A DNA stretch of 64,000 nucleotides from Niabella sp. (GCF_030150205.1 NZ_JASLGT010000024.1:1-64000), one strand, 5' to 3'. Counted from the stretch's first letter, positions 16,539 to 25,352 are shown. Made by a program: numbers and translations. Notes: a model not told the origin generated them from the letters alone.

Positions 16539-19487
16539 TTAAAACGCTAACCTTAAACCAAGGATAACTGAACGGGGCATAGGCAAACCAGTGCCCATAT
16601 AAATACCATTATACGTTGCCAACTCCGGATCATCCCCTTTAAATTTCGTTATGGTTAAAAGATTGGTTCCTGTTACATAAACCTGTGCTCTTTTGAAAAC
16701 ACCTGTCCGAACCGCCTGCATTTTGGCAAAGTCGAACCCGATCGAAACCGTTTTCAATTTCAAAAATGATGCGTTGTCCAAAAACAGATCCTGCTCTGAA
16801 CGATAAGGAATAACAGCACTCCATGGATTATACACCGGATAATTTATGAGATCCACTTTCTTTTCCCAATAAGTAATTTCTTTTACTGAGTAAATATCAT
16901 TTGCAGCTTCAGTATTAATAAAATCCAATCGCTTTGATGCATACTGATTTAACACTTTCCTGCCCAATGCCATATAAAATTGAAAGTCTAAACTGACGGC
17001 CTTGTATGTAAGGCTGCTTCCGAAGCCTCCGGACATCTTTGGTAAATAATTCCCTTTCAGAATCTTGTCTTTCTCGTCAATTACATTGTCCCCGTTCTGA
17101 TCTTTCCAGATGGCATCTCCAACCTGAAAAGGCATCCCCTGATAGGTCAGGTTTGAGGGGATTTCTGATGCCGATTTGTACGTTCCTGTATTTTCATACA
17201 CCCAAAACTGATCCACAGGTTTACCCACTTCGAATTTGTTGCTACCAATTACCACTTCCTGCACACCACCCGGTAATGCAATCAGTTTATTCCGGTTATA
17301 GTTAAAATTGGCATTAAAAATCCAGCCTATAACATGCTTTTGAGGAGCAAGAATGGTTGCATCTACTCCAAGATCTAATCCCTGGTTGCCGACTTCCAGT
17401 CCTGATTTATACGCACCGGTATATCCATATTCAGAGGGAATGGGCATTGCAAAAAGGCCATTTTTATCCGTTCTTTTATAAACTTCCAACAGCAGCTTTA
17501 TCCGGTCCTGTAACAAACCCATACCCAATCCCGCATTCAGATTGTTTACATACTGCCAAGGGATATCATAGCCGATCCATCCAAAATTATAGGGTCGTGT
17601 CAATCCGGTTATTCCGTTAAAAGATCCCAATGTTGGCTCGTTGCTCCAGCCAAGATCAGACCGGTACTGAGGGCCGGAGGAATAGCGATCATCCGAAAAT
17701 GGTTTACCCAGCTTTGACCAGCCGCCTGTAATATACAGGCTACTGAACAATGATTCATCTTGCAAAAATGTTTGCTTTAGATCCCAATCAACGGCCCCTC
17801 CATATCCTGTAAACCATTTTTGACCGGGCTGCATGGTAGAAGATCCGTCTCTTCTTACCAAAACATGTGCTTTTAAAAACCGGTTGGCTTCCCACAAAAC
17901 ATTTCCATGAAAAGAGGCCAGGCTGGTTCCCATATTGCTCGGGAAAAAGAAAGGCTTGTCGCTATTGGATTGCAGATAGTCCGCTGCATTTACATCGAAG
18001 TTTACAACATTAATTTTTATAAAATCATTCGGGGTATTATAAGCATACGCATAATTAAACTTATAATTATCCCTGTAATACTCCTGCCCCGCGCTAACTG
18101 TAATAACATTATTATCGGAGAGGTCGAATTTATATTTCAATACGTTTGTAACCTGCAGCCGCTGTGTGGCCCCAAAAAAATTAGAAACAAAGTTATTGCC
18201 TTCATTCAGGGTAGTAGGCCAAAAGGCATCTCTGTATTCCTCTCCGTAATTCAGCGCCAGCCGTCCCTGGTAGTCTAACTGGTTGAGCCGGATATGCATC
18301 CCGATCATTCCGTTCACTACATGGTTTACGTTATTATCAATTGCTCCATTAAACGCATTCAAATAAGCGCCGTATAAACTTTTATTTGGAGGCAAAGGGT
18401 TACTCAGGTTGGGGATATAGCGTGTTTCTGCCAATCGATCTGTTATATTCTTATTACGGTTCCTGGACAACCAGTCATAATCTACTTTGGCGTCAAATGC
18501 AAGCCATTTAAAAGGTGTTACATTCATAGAAAGTCCACCGGTATATCTCCGCAAGGATGTTTCGTCTGCGCTGTTCGCATTTTTAAGTGCACTTACAAAT
18601 GCCCGCAATGTTGCCCGGTTTACGCCCGCCGTTACACTTGCATCCACAGAATAAACCGGTGTGCCTTTGTAGTACAGATCTGTCCAGTTTGATGGACCGT
18701 AATAGTCCGTATTAGTGGAGTCTCTAAGAAATGCCGGATAATTTTGCAAACTTCCCGCAGTTCCAAACCGGCTGTAAAACGTACGTCTGAAATTATTCTC
18801 ATACGCCGCATTTGTAACATTCACTTTTGGGGTGGTAACAACTCCAAAGTAGCTGTTTACATTAATTCCTATATTTTTTGCTTCGGCCTGCCGGGTTACT
18901 ACCCAAATGGCTCCATTCGCTGCCACGGGTCCTAAAATTGCCAACCGGGCGGGATCTTTGATCACCTCAATCGATTCAATATTATCCTGGTTAAGCAAGG
19001 CCAGCACATCCGTAGCGCTACCGATCGGGTTAAAATCATATTTTTGAACCTCGTATACAAACGGGTTTCTCTTTATTTGCGGAACCCCATCAATAAACAC
19101 AACGGCCTGTTGATCAAAAAGTTCTCTGCTGGTTAGTAATGGTGCACCGATACCATGAATAAAAATATTCGCCATTGTACCGGGTTCTCCGCTAGGTTCC
19201 TGCACATAAACTCCGGACAAACTACCTTTTATCATTTGCGGGATGGATATATACGGCTGGCGAAGTACAAATGCCATCGGCGCGGAGTTTATGGTAGAAT
19301 TGCGGAACCGCGGAGCAATCACCGAGCTGTCATATAAACCACCGGGTTTATCAAAAAAAGATACAATGCTATCTTCTGTATTTACAGATGCTGCCGTTGA
19401 GTCCTGAGCACGCAAACGCCCTAAAGCCGTCATAAAGCATACAAACAAAAAGAAGCCTTCTAACCTTAAAAATCGTTTTATTCTCAT
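16539..19487 (-). CDS. SusC/RagA-family TonB-dependent transporter lacking the N-terminal CarboxypepD_reg domain (first gene of operon)
   Basis: This 982-residue barrel protein has a signal peptide (GRLRAQ). Only about 60 residues separate the signal from the plug (MIKGSLSGVYVQEPSG, then NIESIEVIKDPARLAILG), so the usual carboxypeptidase-regulatory-like domain is absent. The plug signature is atypical: NIFIHGIGA replaces the common NLRGVST type. The barrel ends in RSVILGLRLAF with a terminal Phe. It is the promoter-proximal gene and has 373 bp of upstream DNA with two LacI-type operator-like sites. Function by family: TonB-powered import of oligomers captured by the following SusD. The reduced N-terminus may alter coupling to TonB or to regulators. 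Confidence 0.92.
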   Translation of the reverse strand: MRIKRFLRLEGFFLFVCFMTALGRLRAQDSTAASVNTEDSIVSFFDKPGGLYDSSVIAPRFRNSTINSAPMAFVLRQPYISIPQMIKGSLSGVYVQEPSGEPGTMANIFIHGIGAPLLTSRELFDQQAVVFIDGVPQIKRNPFVYEVQKYDFNPIGSATDVLALLNQDNIESIEVIKDPARLAILGPVAANGAIWVVTRQAEAKNIGINVNSYFGVVTTPKVNVTNAAYENNFRRTFYSRFGTAGSLQNYPAFLRDSTNTDYYGPSNWTDLYYKGTPVYSVDASVTAGVNRATLRAFVSALKNANSADETSLRRYTGGLSMNVTPFKWLAFDAKVDYDWLSRNRNKNITDRLAETRYIPNLSNPLPPNKSLYGAYLNAFNGAIDNNVNHVVNGMIGMHIRLNQLDYQGRLALNYGEEYRDAFWPTTLNEGNNFVSNFFGATQRLQVTNVLKYKFDLSDNNVITVSAGQEYYRDNYKFNYAYAYNTPNDFIKINVVNFDVNAADYLQSNSDKPFFFPSNMGTSLASFHGNVLWEANRFLKAHVLVRRDGSSTMQPGQKWFTGYGGAVDWDLKQTFLQDESLFSSLYITGGWSKLGKPFSDDRYSSGPQYRSDLGWSNEPTLGSFNGITGLTRPYNFGWIGYDIPWQYVNNLNAGLGMGLLQDRIKLLLEVYKRTDKNGLFAMPIPSEYGYTGAYKSGLEVGNQGLDLGVDATILAPQKHVIGWIFNANFNYNRNKLIALPGGVQEVVIGSNKFEVGKPVDQFWVYENTGTYKSASEIPSNLTYQGMPFQVGDAIWKDQNGDNVIDEKDKILKGNYLPKMSGGFGSSLTYKAVSLDFQFYMALGRKVLNQYASKRLDFINTEAANDIYSVKEITYWEKKVDLINYPVYNPWSAVIPYRSEQDLFLDNASFLKLKTVSIGFDFAKMQAVRTGVFKRAQVYVTGTNLLTITKFKGDDPELATYNGIYMGTGLPMPRSVILGLRLAF

Positions 19488-19732
19488 TTTTATAGCCAGT
19501 TTTATTTGCTATTCATTTTTCGTTTTTACCAAAAAGATCCCTTCCGTTTTTTTAAGCAATTTTTTTTACTTAAAAAAACAGATGATGTTTTTTTACTAAC
19601 AATACAATTGTGAAGCCGTCTACTAAAATACAGTCGTTAAACTTTCAATCAATCTCTGCAAACAAGCTCGGTTACTTTTCCAATCCTGCTACTAAGATAC
19701 TGGTCTGGAAATGATATTTTGTTAAAATCAGA

Positions 19733-19750
19733 TGTGCAAACGGTTGCTCA
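19733..19750. promoter_or_regulatory. LacI-family operator-like palindrome 1
   Basis: TGTGCAAACGGTTGCTCA contains the core GCAAACGGTTGC (19736-19747) with the central CG typical of LacI/GalR-family operators. One half is GCAAAC, the other is its near complement GGTTGC. The centre lies 254 bp upstream of the susC start. No LacI gene is in the window, so the regulator would act from elsewhere. Confidence 0.5.
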
Positions 19751-19775
19751 AATCATAATTTTTTTAAGAAAACAT

Positions 19776-19793
19776 TATGCAATCGTTTGCGCT
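19776..19793. promoter_or_regulatory. LacI-family operator-like palindrome 2
   Basis: TATGCAATCGTTTGCGCT contains the core GCAATCGTTTGC (19779-19790), which on the opposite strand reads GCAAACGATTGC and so matches site 1 in 10 of 12 core positions. Centre-to-centre spacing is 43 bp, about four helical turns, so two dimers would sit on the same face of the DNA. Confidence 0.5.
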
Positions 19794-19860
19794 CCTGTTA
19801 ATTTTATGATAAAAGCAATTTCTTTTTAGGGGGCATGCGATTTAGTAGGGCGTATCAGGT

Positions 19861-20454
19861 CTATCCTTTCTTTATTGGCTCCTTTAACATTTTGCTTAGA
19901 AATTCGGGCGTGATGCCGATATAGGATGCTACGTATTTCTGGGGAAGACAGGTGATCAGTGATGGATACTGCTGGCAGAAGCTGGTATATCGCTCCTTGG
20001 CGGTAAGGCTTAATGAATCGATGAGCCGGCGCTGGTGTGTAGCAAGGGACCGTTCGGAAAGAATGCGAAAAAAACGGTCGAAGGTGGCGATGTCTTTATA
20101 AAGACGATCCAGGTCGGGAATGCTGATCAAAAGGATCTCGCTGTCGTCTACCGCATCAATATTTAAAGAGGCAGGCGACCGTTCCAGCATGCTGCGCATA
20201 TCGCTGATCCACCATCCGGGCGGCGCAAACTGCAGGATATGTTCAAAACCGTTCTCATCTACAGAATAACTTCTTAAACATCCTTCTACCACAAATACAA
20301 GATTCCGCTGTACTTCACCTTCCTGCAGAAAGAACTGTTTGCGCTTAACCGTTCTTGCCTGACAAACAGCAGCGAGTTTTTGCTCATCTTCTATAGTTAG
20401 TGTTACATGTTTCCGAATACTTTCCAACAAGAATTGTATCGACGTTGTCATCAT
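19861..20454 (-). CDS. Crp/Fnr-family transcriptional regulator
   Basis: This 197-residue protein has an N-terminal cyclic-nucleotide-binding-like beta roll (~20-130: KQFFLQEGEVQRNLVFVVEGCLRSYSVDENG and HILQFAPPGWWISD). The C-terminal helical end finishes with the short helix-turn-helix LPQKYVASYIGITPEFLSKMLK typical of this compact Bacteroidota subfamily. The effector is unknown; the cAMP-binding Arg-Ser signature is not evident. It sits upstream of the SusCD operon on the same strand but is separated from it by 373 bp. Whether it regulates that operon is not shown. Start could be ATG 20454 or 20451. Confidence 0.85.
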   Translation of the reverse strand: MMTTSIQFLLESIRKHVTLTIEDEQKLAAVCQARTVKRKQFFLQEGEVQRNLVFVVEGCLRSYSVDENGFEHILQFAPPGWWISDMRSMLERSPASLNIDAVDDSEILLISIPDLDRLYKDIATFDRFFRILSERSLATHQRRLIDSLSLTAKERYTSFCQQYPSLITCLPQKYVASYIGITPEFLSKMLKEPIKKG

Positions 20455-20537
20455 ATCTTTTATTTTTTTAGTAAGAAGTTGTTAGAAATGTCGTTGTTGC
20501 ATTGTTACGAGTGAGGCTGTGAAGCATTCATCATGCG

Positions 20538-20607
20538 CCATTCATATTAACCATTAACTTTACACTTCTCGCTATTCACCTTTCACTATTCTCCTCCCTC
20601 ATCTCAA
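20538..20607. repeat. Degenerate 7-nt-period repeat tract abutting a stop codon
   Basis: Ten consecutive heptamers run from 20538 to 20607, most ending in C; examples are TATTAAC, CATTAAC, TATTCAC, CTTTCAC and TATTCTC. The tract reaches the TGA stop codon of the dehydrogenase gene (20604-20606, minus strand). Similar tracts occur at 24001-24049, 39825-39852, 40253-40294 and 63625-63687. Confidence 0.7.
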
Positions 20608-22589
20608 TAATTCAACAGCTCTTCCACCGATTGCTCCAGCCGCTGTTTCGCCAGGAAGTTCTTTTCGAGTTCCGTGTTAAAAGGCACAGGAGTATCCAGG
20701 GATGCACAGCGTAACACCGGCGCGTCCAGCATACTGAAACAGTGCTCCCCGATCCATGCGGCAATTTCTGCCCCTATCCCGCCTGTGAGCGTGTCTTCAT
20801 GTAATACCAATACCTTTCCGGCTCGTTCAACAGAAGTATAAATAGCCGTATAATCCAGTGGCATAAGGCTTCTCAGATCCAGTAGCTCGATGGAGATCTC
20901 AGGATGCGCTGCCGCATAGTCTTCTGCCCAAATCACTCCCATTCCGTATGTAATGATTGCAATATCGGTTCCTTCCTGAACCTGGCGGGCCTTCCCTATC
21001 TCCACCCTATAGCCTTCATCGGGCACCGGCCCACTGATACCCCGGTATAATGCCTTGTGTTCAAAAAACAATACCGGGTTAGGGTCTTCAATCGCCGCCA
21101 TCAGCAATCCTTTTGCATCGGCCGGTGTGGATGGGTACACCACTTTGAGCCCCGGTGTATGCACAAACCAGGCCTCATTACTCTGACTGTGAAACGGACC
21201 GGCGCCAACGCCGGCACCGGTGGGCATGCGAACTACTACGTTTGCCGGCTGCCCCCATCGATAATGGATCTTAGCCAGGTTATTAACGATCTGGTTAAAC
21301 CCTACTGATACAAAATCGGCAAACTGCATTTCCACTACTGCTTTTTTCCCTTCCAGGTTTAACCCCAATGCAGCGCCTACAATAGCACTTTCACAAATGG
21401 GCGTATTGCGGATCCTGTCTTTGCCAAAAACAGCAGCCAATCCTTCCGTTACTTTAAAGGCACCCCCATATTCCGCAATATCCTGTCCCATAATTACCAG
21501 GTCGGCATCCTTTTCGAGACTTTGATACAGTGCATCCCGGATGGCTTCCACAAACCGTTTTTCAGTTGACGGCATTTCGCTGTTTACTATGGGCAAATGG
21601 GTTGCTCCGGGCGCGGCATAAACGGCATCCAGTTCTTTGGCGGTATCAATGATCAATGTACTTCCACCCGCTGCTTTTTCCAGTTCAGCTTCAATCTCCT
21701 GTTTCAATACCTGCCGGATGGATATAATTGCGTCCTCAGTAAGCATTTGTTCTCTTACCAGTTGTTGTTCATATTGGGCAATGGGATCTTTCTGCGCCCA
21801 CAGGTCAAGCAATGCATCGGGCACATATTTGGTTCCGCTGGCTTCCTCATGACCCCGCATCCGGAAGGTGGTACATTCTACCAGGTACGGCTTCTGATAC
21901 CGGATACAATATTCCCGCACTCCTTTTATGGTATCATAAACGGTTACCAGGTCATTACCATCAATGGTAATGCCTTCCATACCATAACCACGGGCCTTAT
22001 CCGCAATGGAAATACAACGGAACTGTTCCTGAACCGGTGTGCTTAAGGCATAGCCGTTGTTCTCTACCAGAAAGATCACCGGAAGGTCCCATACAGCGGC
22101 CACATTGAGCGCCTCATGAAAATCACCTTCGCTGGTGCCTCCTTCTCCGCTAAAGGCCAGCGCCACTTTGGGTGCTGCATTCAGCCGGTAGGCCAGCGCT
22201 GCACCATCGGCAACCGCCAGCTGGGGCCCCAGGTGTGAGATCATACCACAGATATGGTGCTCCCGGCTTCCAAAATGAAAGCTGCGTTCCCGGCCCATCG
22301 AATAGCCCTCCTGCATGCCCTGCCATTGCATAAACAACCGGCTCAGCGGCATATTGCGGGTAGTAAATACACCCAGGTTCCGGTGCAACGGCATGATCCA
22401 TTCATCCGGCTGTAACGCCAACGTGGCCCCCACGGCAATGGCTTCCTGACCAATGCCGCTGAACCACTTGCTGATCTTTCCCTGCCGCAGCAGGATGAGC
22501 ATTTTTTCCTCGATCAGCCGCGGATACAACAGTTGCCGGTACATGTCCTTCAGCTGATCCGGGCGCAGTCCTTTCCGATCCATTGTCAT
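20604..22589 (-). CDS. 2-oxoacid dehydrogenase E1, fused alpha and beta subunits (branched-chain type)
   Basis: This 661-residue protein joins both E1 subunits. Residues ~1-320 are the alpha part with the ThDP motif from SGEGGTSEGDF to VENNGYALST and the phosphorylation-loop-like YRGHEE-type segment TTFRMRGHEEASG. Residues ~335-661 are the beta part (ICESAIVGAALGLNLEGKKAVVEMQFADF, then the C-terminal transketolase domain). The enzyme decarboxylates 2-oxoacids and acylates the lipoyl group of E2. Branched-chain 2-oxoisovalerate is the likely substrate by family resemblance. Fused E1 chains are common in Bacteroidota; E2 and E3 are not in the window. The gene stands alone between the Crp-like gene and a divergent DUF4421 gene. 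TAGGTTTG lies only 4 nt before ATG 22589. Confidence 0.9.
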   Translation of the reverse strand: MTMDRKGLRPDQLKDMYRQLLYPRLIEEKMLILLRQGKISKWFSGIGQEAIAVGATLALQPDEWIMPLHRNLGVFTTRNMPLSRLFMQWQGMQEGYSMGRERSFHFGSREHHICGMISHLGPQLAVADGAALAYRLNAAPKVALAFSGEGGTSEGDFHEALNVAAVWDLPVIFLVENNGYALSTPVQEQFRCISIADKARGYGMEGITIDGNDLVTVYDTIKGVREYCIRYQKPYLVECTTFRMRGHEEASGTKYVPDALLDLWAQKDPIAQYEQQLVREQMLTEDAIISIRQVLKQEIEAELEKAAGGSTLIIDTAKELDAVYAAPGATHLPIVNSEMPSTEKRFVEAIRDALYQSLEKDADLVIMGQDIAEYGGAFKVTEGLAAVFGKDRIRNTPICESAIVGAALGLNLEGKKAVVEMQFADFVSVGFNQIVNNLAKIHYRWGQPANVVVRMPTGAGVGAGPFHSQSNEAWFVHTPGLKVVYPSTPADAKGLLMAAIEDPNPVLFFEHKALYRGISGPVPDEGYRVEIGKARQVQEGTDIAIITYGMGVIWAEDYAAAHPEISIELLDLRSLMPLDYTAIYTSVERAGKVLVLHEDTLTGGIGAEIAAWIGEHCFSMLDAPVLRCASLDTPVPFNTELEKNFLAKQRLEQSVEELLNY

Positions 22590-22593
22590 ACTA

Positions 22594-22601
22594 CAAACCT
22601 A
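22594..22601 (-). promoter_or_regulatory. -7 box TAGGTTTG, 4 nt before the E1 start codon
   Basis: On the minus strand TAGGTTTG matches the Bacteroidota -7 consensus TAnnTTTG, followed by TAGT and then ATG (22589). A transcript starting at the usual distance would begin at or next to the start codon, implying a leaderless mRNA. No clear -33 TTTG was found. Confidence 0.5.
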
Positions 22602-22888
22602 ATGAATCGTTTTTTGTTTTTGGCTTTTTCAGTACCGAAACATGGGACCCGGCGCTTAATTTTTCCTCTAAAAACAAATCGCCATTATGCAGCTTTTTTC
22701 GTCTGAACCTGCCAAGGCAGGCAATTGAAGGCCCTGCAGCACTACATCCGTGCATCCTTTCTAAATTTAAAATCGATCGCTCCTATTTTATATTAAAACC
22801 GTGATAAACCCTATTTTTACTTTTTTTACAGGATATATCTGCAGGCTGACCAGCAACGCCGATCCTCTATTAAAAAACGAAAAGGTCC

Positions 22889-23956
22889 ATGAAACAAATC
22901 ATATGTTATCTGTTCTGTTTGCTGCTTTGTCTTAAGACTTTCGCACAGGATGATGCGCTAAAAAACGGATCCGATTCTTCTTACTATGAACGCTACCCGC
23001 ACAAACTGGCCATTGGCCCTGTTCTTTCAAAAAAGAATACGGTCTTTTCGGCAAACGCAAAGGGACTTCCGGCTCCGTTGAGATATTCTACCAATAATGC
23101 TACCCGGCTGGGATTGTCCCTAGGTTACGATTGGCTCTCTGTAAGCGCATCGGTTGGGTTGGGCAGCATGGACCCGGATTACAAAAAAGCGAAGGGAAAA
23201 ACCAAATCCATAAATTTTCAATGGACCGTTACCGGTAAGTCTGTACTGGCCGATCTTCATTTCCAGGTAAACAAAAGCCTTTACCTGAGACACGGGCAGG
23301 ACCTGCTTCCGGATAATGGCGCTTATTATGTGCGCCCCGATCTGAGAACGCAGATCTTTGGGGCTACCGTACGAAAGATCCTCAACAGCAACCAGTTTTC
23401 TATCAAACCACCTTTTGCCTTTGATACCTGGCAAAAAAGATCGGCTGGTTCATTTATGATCGGCGGAGAATTTGTTTATGGAAGTGCTAAAGGCGACAGT
23501 GCTTTTGTACCTTCCATGCTTGCCGCAAATTTTCCAGATGCCACCGTTAATAATATGCATTACCTGATGTTTGGGCCCACCATTGCTTATGCTCACAGCT
23601 TTGTGATCAAAAAACATTTTTTTGTAACGGCCCTTGCCTCTGTAAATGGTGATGCGGCACAGACCTTTGAGCAAAACACTTCCGGTGATAAAAAAACCCG
23701 CTGGTATTTTACGCCTAACCTGAGTTTGCGTGGTGCCCTTGGGTATAACGCCCATAACTGGGAACTATTGGCCTCTGTAATTTCCAACCGCTTCTTTATC
23801 GGGGCCACTGAAAAAGACATCCGGTATCAAAACTATAGTGACCAGTTCCGCCTCGCCTATATCCGGCGGATCAATGCCGGCAAAGCTATTCCGGATGTTG
23901 TTAACTGGGGGCGCCGAGCCATCAATACACTGGGCTTTGGATGGCTGCTGGATTAA
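22889..23956 (+). CDS. DUF4421-family outer-membrane-type protein
   Basis: This 355-residue protein has a cleavable signal peptide (LLLCLKTFAQ). The rest alternates beta strands as expected for a small outer-membrane barrel: LGLSLGYDWLSVSASVGLG, SFMIGGEFVYGSAKGDSAF, YLMFGPTIAYAHSFVIKKHFFVTALASVNGD, and a C-terminal INTLGFGWLLD. The pattern matches DUF4421, a Bacteroidota family of unknown function. It is transcribed divergently from the dehydrogenase. The 299-bp gap between them shows no other feature apart from the -7 box at 22594. No operon partner downstream. Confidence 0.8.
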   Translation: MKQIICYLFCLLLCLKTFAQDDALKNGSDSSYYERYPHKLAIGPVLSKKNTVFSANAKGLPAPLRYSTNNATRLGLSLGYDWLSVSASVGLGSMDPDYKKAKGKTKSINFQWTVTGKSVLADLHFQVNKSLYLRHGQDLLPDNGAYYVRPDLRTQIFGATVRKILNSNQFSIKPPFAFDTWQKRSAGSFMIGGEFVYGSAKGDSAFVPSMLAANFPDATVNNMHYLMFGPTIAYAHSFVIKKHFFVTALASVNGDAAQTFEQNTSGDKKTRWYFTPNLSLRGALGYNAHNWELLASVISNRFFIGATEKDIRYQNYSDQFRLAYIRRINAGKAIPDVVNWGRRAINTLGFGWLLD

Positions 23957-24000
23957 TTTGAAAATATGGAAATGAGACCCCACACCAGGGGGACTGAAAA

Positions 24001-24049
24001 CTGATGGCTAATTGCTGATAACTGCAGGCTGAATGCTGATGGCTGATCG
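24001..24049. repeat. Degenerate 7-nt-period repeat tract abutting a stop codon
   Basis: Seven heptamers follow each other without gaps: CTGATGG, CTAATTG, CTGATAA, CTGCAGG, CTGAATG, CTGATGG and CTGATCG, consensus CTGATNG. The tract ends exactly where the minus-strand M16 gene stops (24050). Only the period, not the base sequence, is shared with the CATTCAC-type tracts; the tract at 63625 has the same CTGATTG units. Confidence 0.75.
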
Positions 24050-25324
24050 CTATACTACTGTTAGCTCATAAAACGCCTCGGGGTTCAGATATTTATTGGC
24101 CATTTCCTGGAGATCAGCGGCCGTAATGGTTTTGATATTCTGTATGGAACGCTCAAAAAAATCGTCGCCTACTTCATTCAGGATCATATTCTTCCACCGG
24201 CCAATGATATGAAACGGTCCATCCAGGTCGCCCAGGATCGATCCCATCATAAAGTTCTTTACCAATAGCAGCTCCTCCTCATCTACCGGTTCCGCTCTTA
24301 AAATTTCCATTTCCTTATAAACCTCTTCAATGGCAGCAGCGCTTACGGCCCTGCCGGCCTCTGTGGAGATCATCCACCCATTGTCATAGCGGTTATTGAG
24401 CAAATAGCTGTGAATGCCATAGGTATAGCCTTTTTCTTCCCGGATATTGGCCATTAAACGGCTGCCAAAATAGCCGCCAAACACGATATTGAGCACCTGG
24501 CATTTTAAAAAATCGGGATGATGCCGGTTAAAGAAGGGCCGGGCGATGCGCACGGAACCCTGGTTATTTTTATCATCATTGATAATTATGTGCTTTTTCT
24601 CTGCCGAAGGCTGAATGCGGAACTCCTGGCCCTTTACCGGGCTATTTGGCAAATCGCCAAAATACTGGTCTAATAACTGATCAATCTTTTCCGGCAACCG
24701 GCCGGCGATAAATATTTTCAGTCTTCCGTTCCGGTAATAGGTGTCATAAAATGCCAGCAGATCTTCCCTTATGAGACTATCAAAATCTTCATGCCGGCTA
24801 AAGCGTCCATAGGGATGCTCCGCTCCAAACAGGTACACATCGATGAGGCGTCCGGCAACAAAATTGCTTTTTTTCAGGTTCACATCCAGCTTCTGCTTCA
24901 TGTTCTGCACCGCAATTTCCATTTCTTTTTGAGGCAGTGTGCTTCCGGCAATAATTTCTTTTACAGCGGGTAATAACTCCTGGGTATGTTTTGTAAGACA
25001 ATGCAGGCTGATAGTGGCAGTTTCCGCATAACAATTCCGGTTCAGGTAGGCTCCATAGTAATCAAAATATTCGTTGATTTCATAAGCCATCCTTGATTCG
25101 GTTCCGTTCTTTAGCAGATGGTTGGTTACGGCCGCCTGCAGGTTTTTTGTTTCATACCAGTTACCCGCATCAAATACCCATTCTACCTGCAATACTTCTT
25201 CCGTTCCGGCATCCACCGCGTATACCTCCACTCCGTTTTTAAGGATGTACTTCTGGTAGGGTTGCAACTGTAAATTAAAGTTCACCGCATCCACAATAGG
25301 AGGCGCCACGCTTCTGTCTGGCAT
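24050..25324 (-). CDS. M16-family (insulinase-like) protein without the zinc motif
   Basis: This 424-residue protein has the two M16 half domains (N-terminal ~1-210, C-terminal inactive-type ~210-424 with NIVFGGYFGSRLMANIREEKGYTYGIHS). At the place of the catalytic HxxEH the sequence reads QAAVTNHLLKNGT, so His, Glu and His are replaced by Ala, Thr and Asn. It therefore resembles the non-catalytic partner of bacterial M16 heterodimers and mitochondrial processing peptidase. A catalytically intact M16 protein is encoded at 46910-48148, about 22 kb away; pairing of the two is possible but not shown. The C-terminal domain keeps the R/Y residues of the family (SRLMANIREEKGYTYG). No signal peptide. 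Confidence 0.87.
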   Translation of the reverse strand: MPDRSVAPPIVDAVNFNLQLQPYQKYILKNGVEVYAVDAGTEEVLQVEWVFDAGNWYETKNLQAAVTNHLLKNGTESRMAYEINEYFDYYGAYLNRNCYAETATISLHCLTKHTQELLPAVKEIIAGSTLPQKEMEIAVQNMKQKLDVNLKKSNFVAGRLIDVYLFGAEHPYGRFSRHEDFDSLIREDLLAFYDTYYRNGRLKIFIAGRLPEKIDQLLDQYFGDLPNSPVKGQEFRIQPSAEKKHIIINDDKNNQGSVRIARPFFNRHHPDFLKCQVLNIVFGGYFGSRLMANIREEKGYTYGIHSYLLNNRYDNGWMISTEAGRAVSAAAIEEVYKEMEILRAEPVDEEELLLVKNFMMGSILGDLDGPFHIIGRWKNMILNEVGDDFFERSIQNIKTITAADLQEMANKYLNPEAFYELTVV

Positions 25325-25344
25325 TGTATGATTCTTTTAGACCG

Positions 25345-25352
25345 CAAATATA
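25345..25352 (-). promoter_or_regulatory. -7 box TATATTTG upstream of the inactive M16 gene
   Basis: Minus-strand TATATTTG matches TAnnTTTG and lies 20 nt before ATG 25324, giving a short leader. No good -33 TTTG was seen at 17-23 nt. Confidence 0.45.

Larger units (their letters stand above)
19488..19860 (-). promoter_or_regulatory. Regulatory region and long leader of the SusCD/M60 operon
   Basis: This 373-bp gene-free, A/T-rich stretch separates the first susC (start 19487) from the stop of the Crp-like gene (19861). It holds two LacI-type operator-like palindromes (19733-19750 and 19776-19793). A 10-bp inverted repeat of TTTTTTTAAG and CTTAAAAAAA (19547-19556 and 19569-19578) could fold in the leader RNA. 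No TAnnTTTG box was found on the minus strand. If the operators overlap the promoter, the leader would be roughly 250 nt. Confidence 0.6.

Noticed and set aside
19861..20454. Crp-like gene as the dedicated regulator of the SusCD operon
   Set aside because: No Crp-type site was recognised upstream of susC; the visible palindromes are LacI-type. Proximity alone is not enough.
20538..20607. Possible CRISPR-like array because of regular units
   Set aside because: Units are 7 nt, degenerate and contiguous without spacers; no cas genes in the window.
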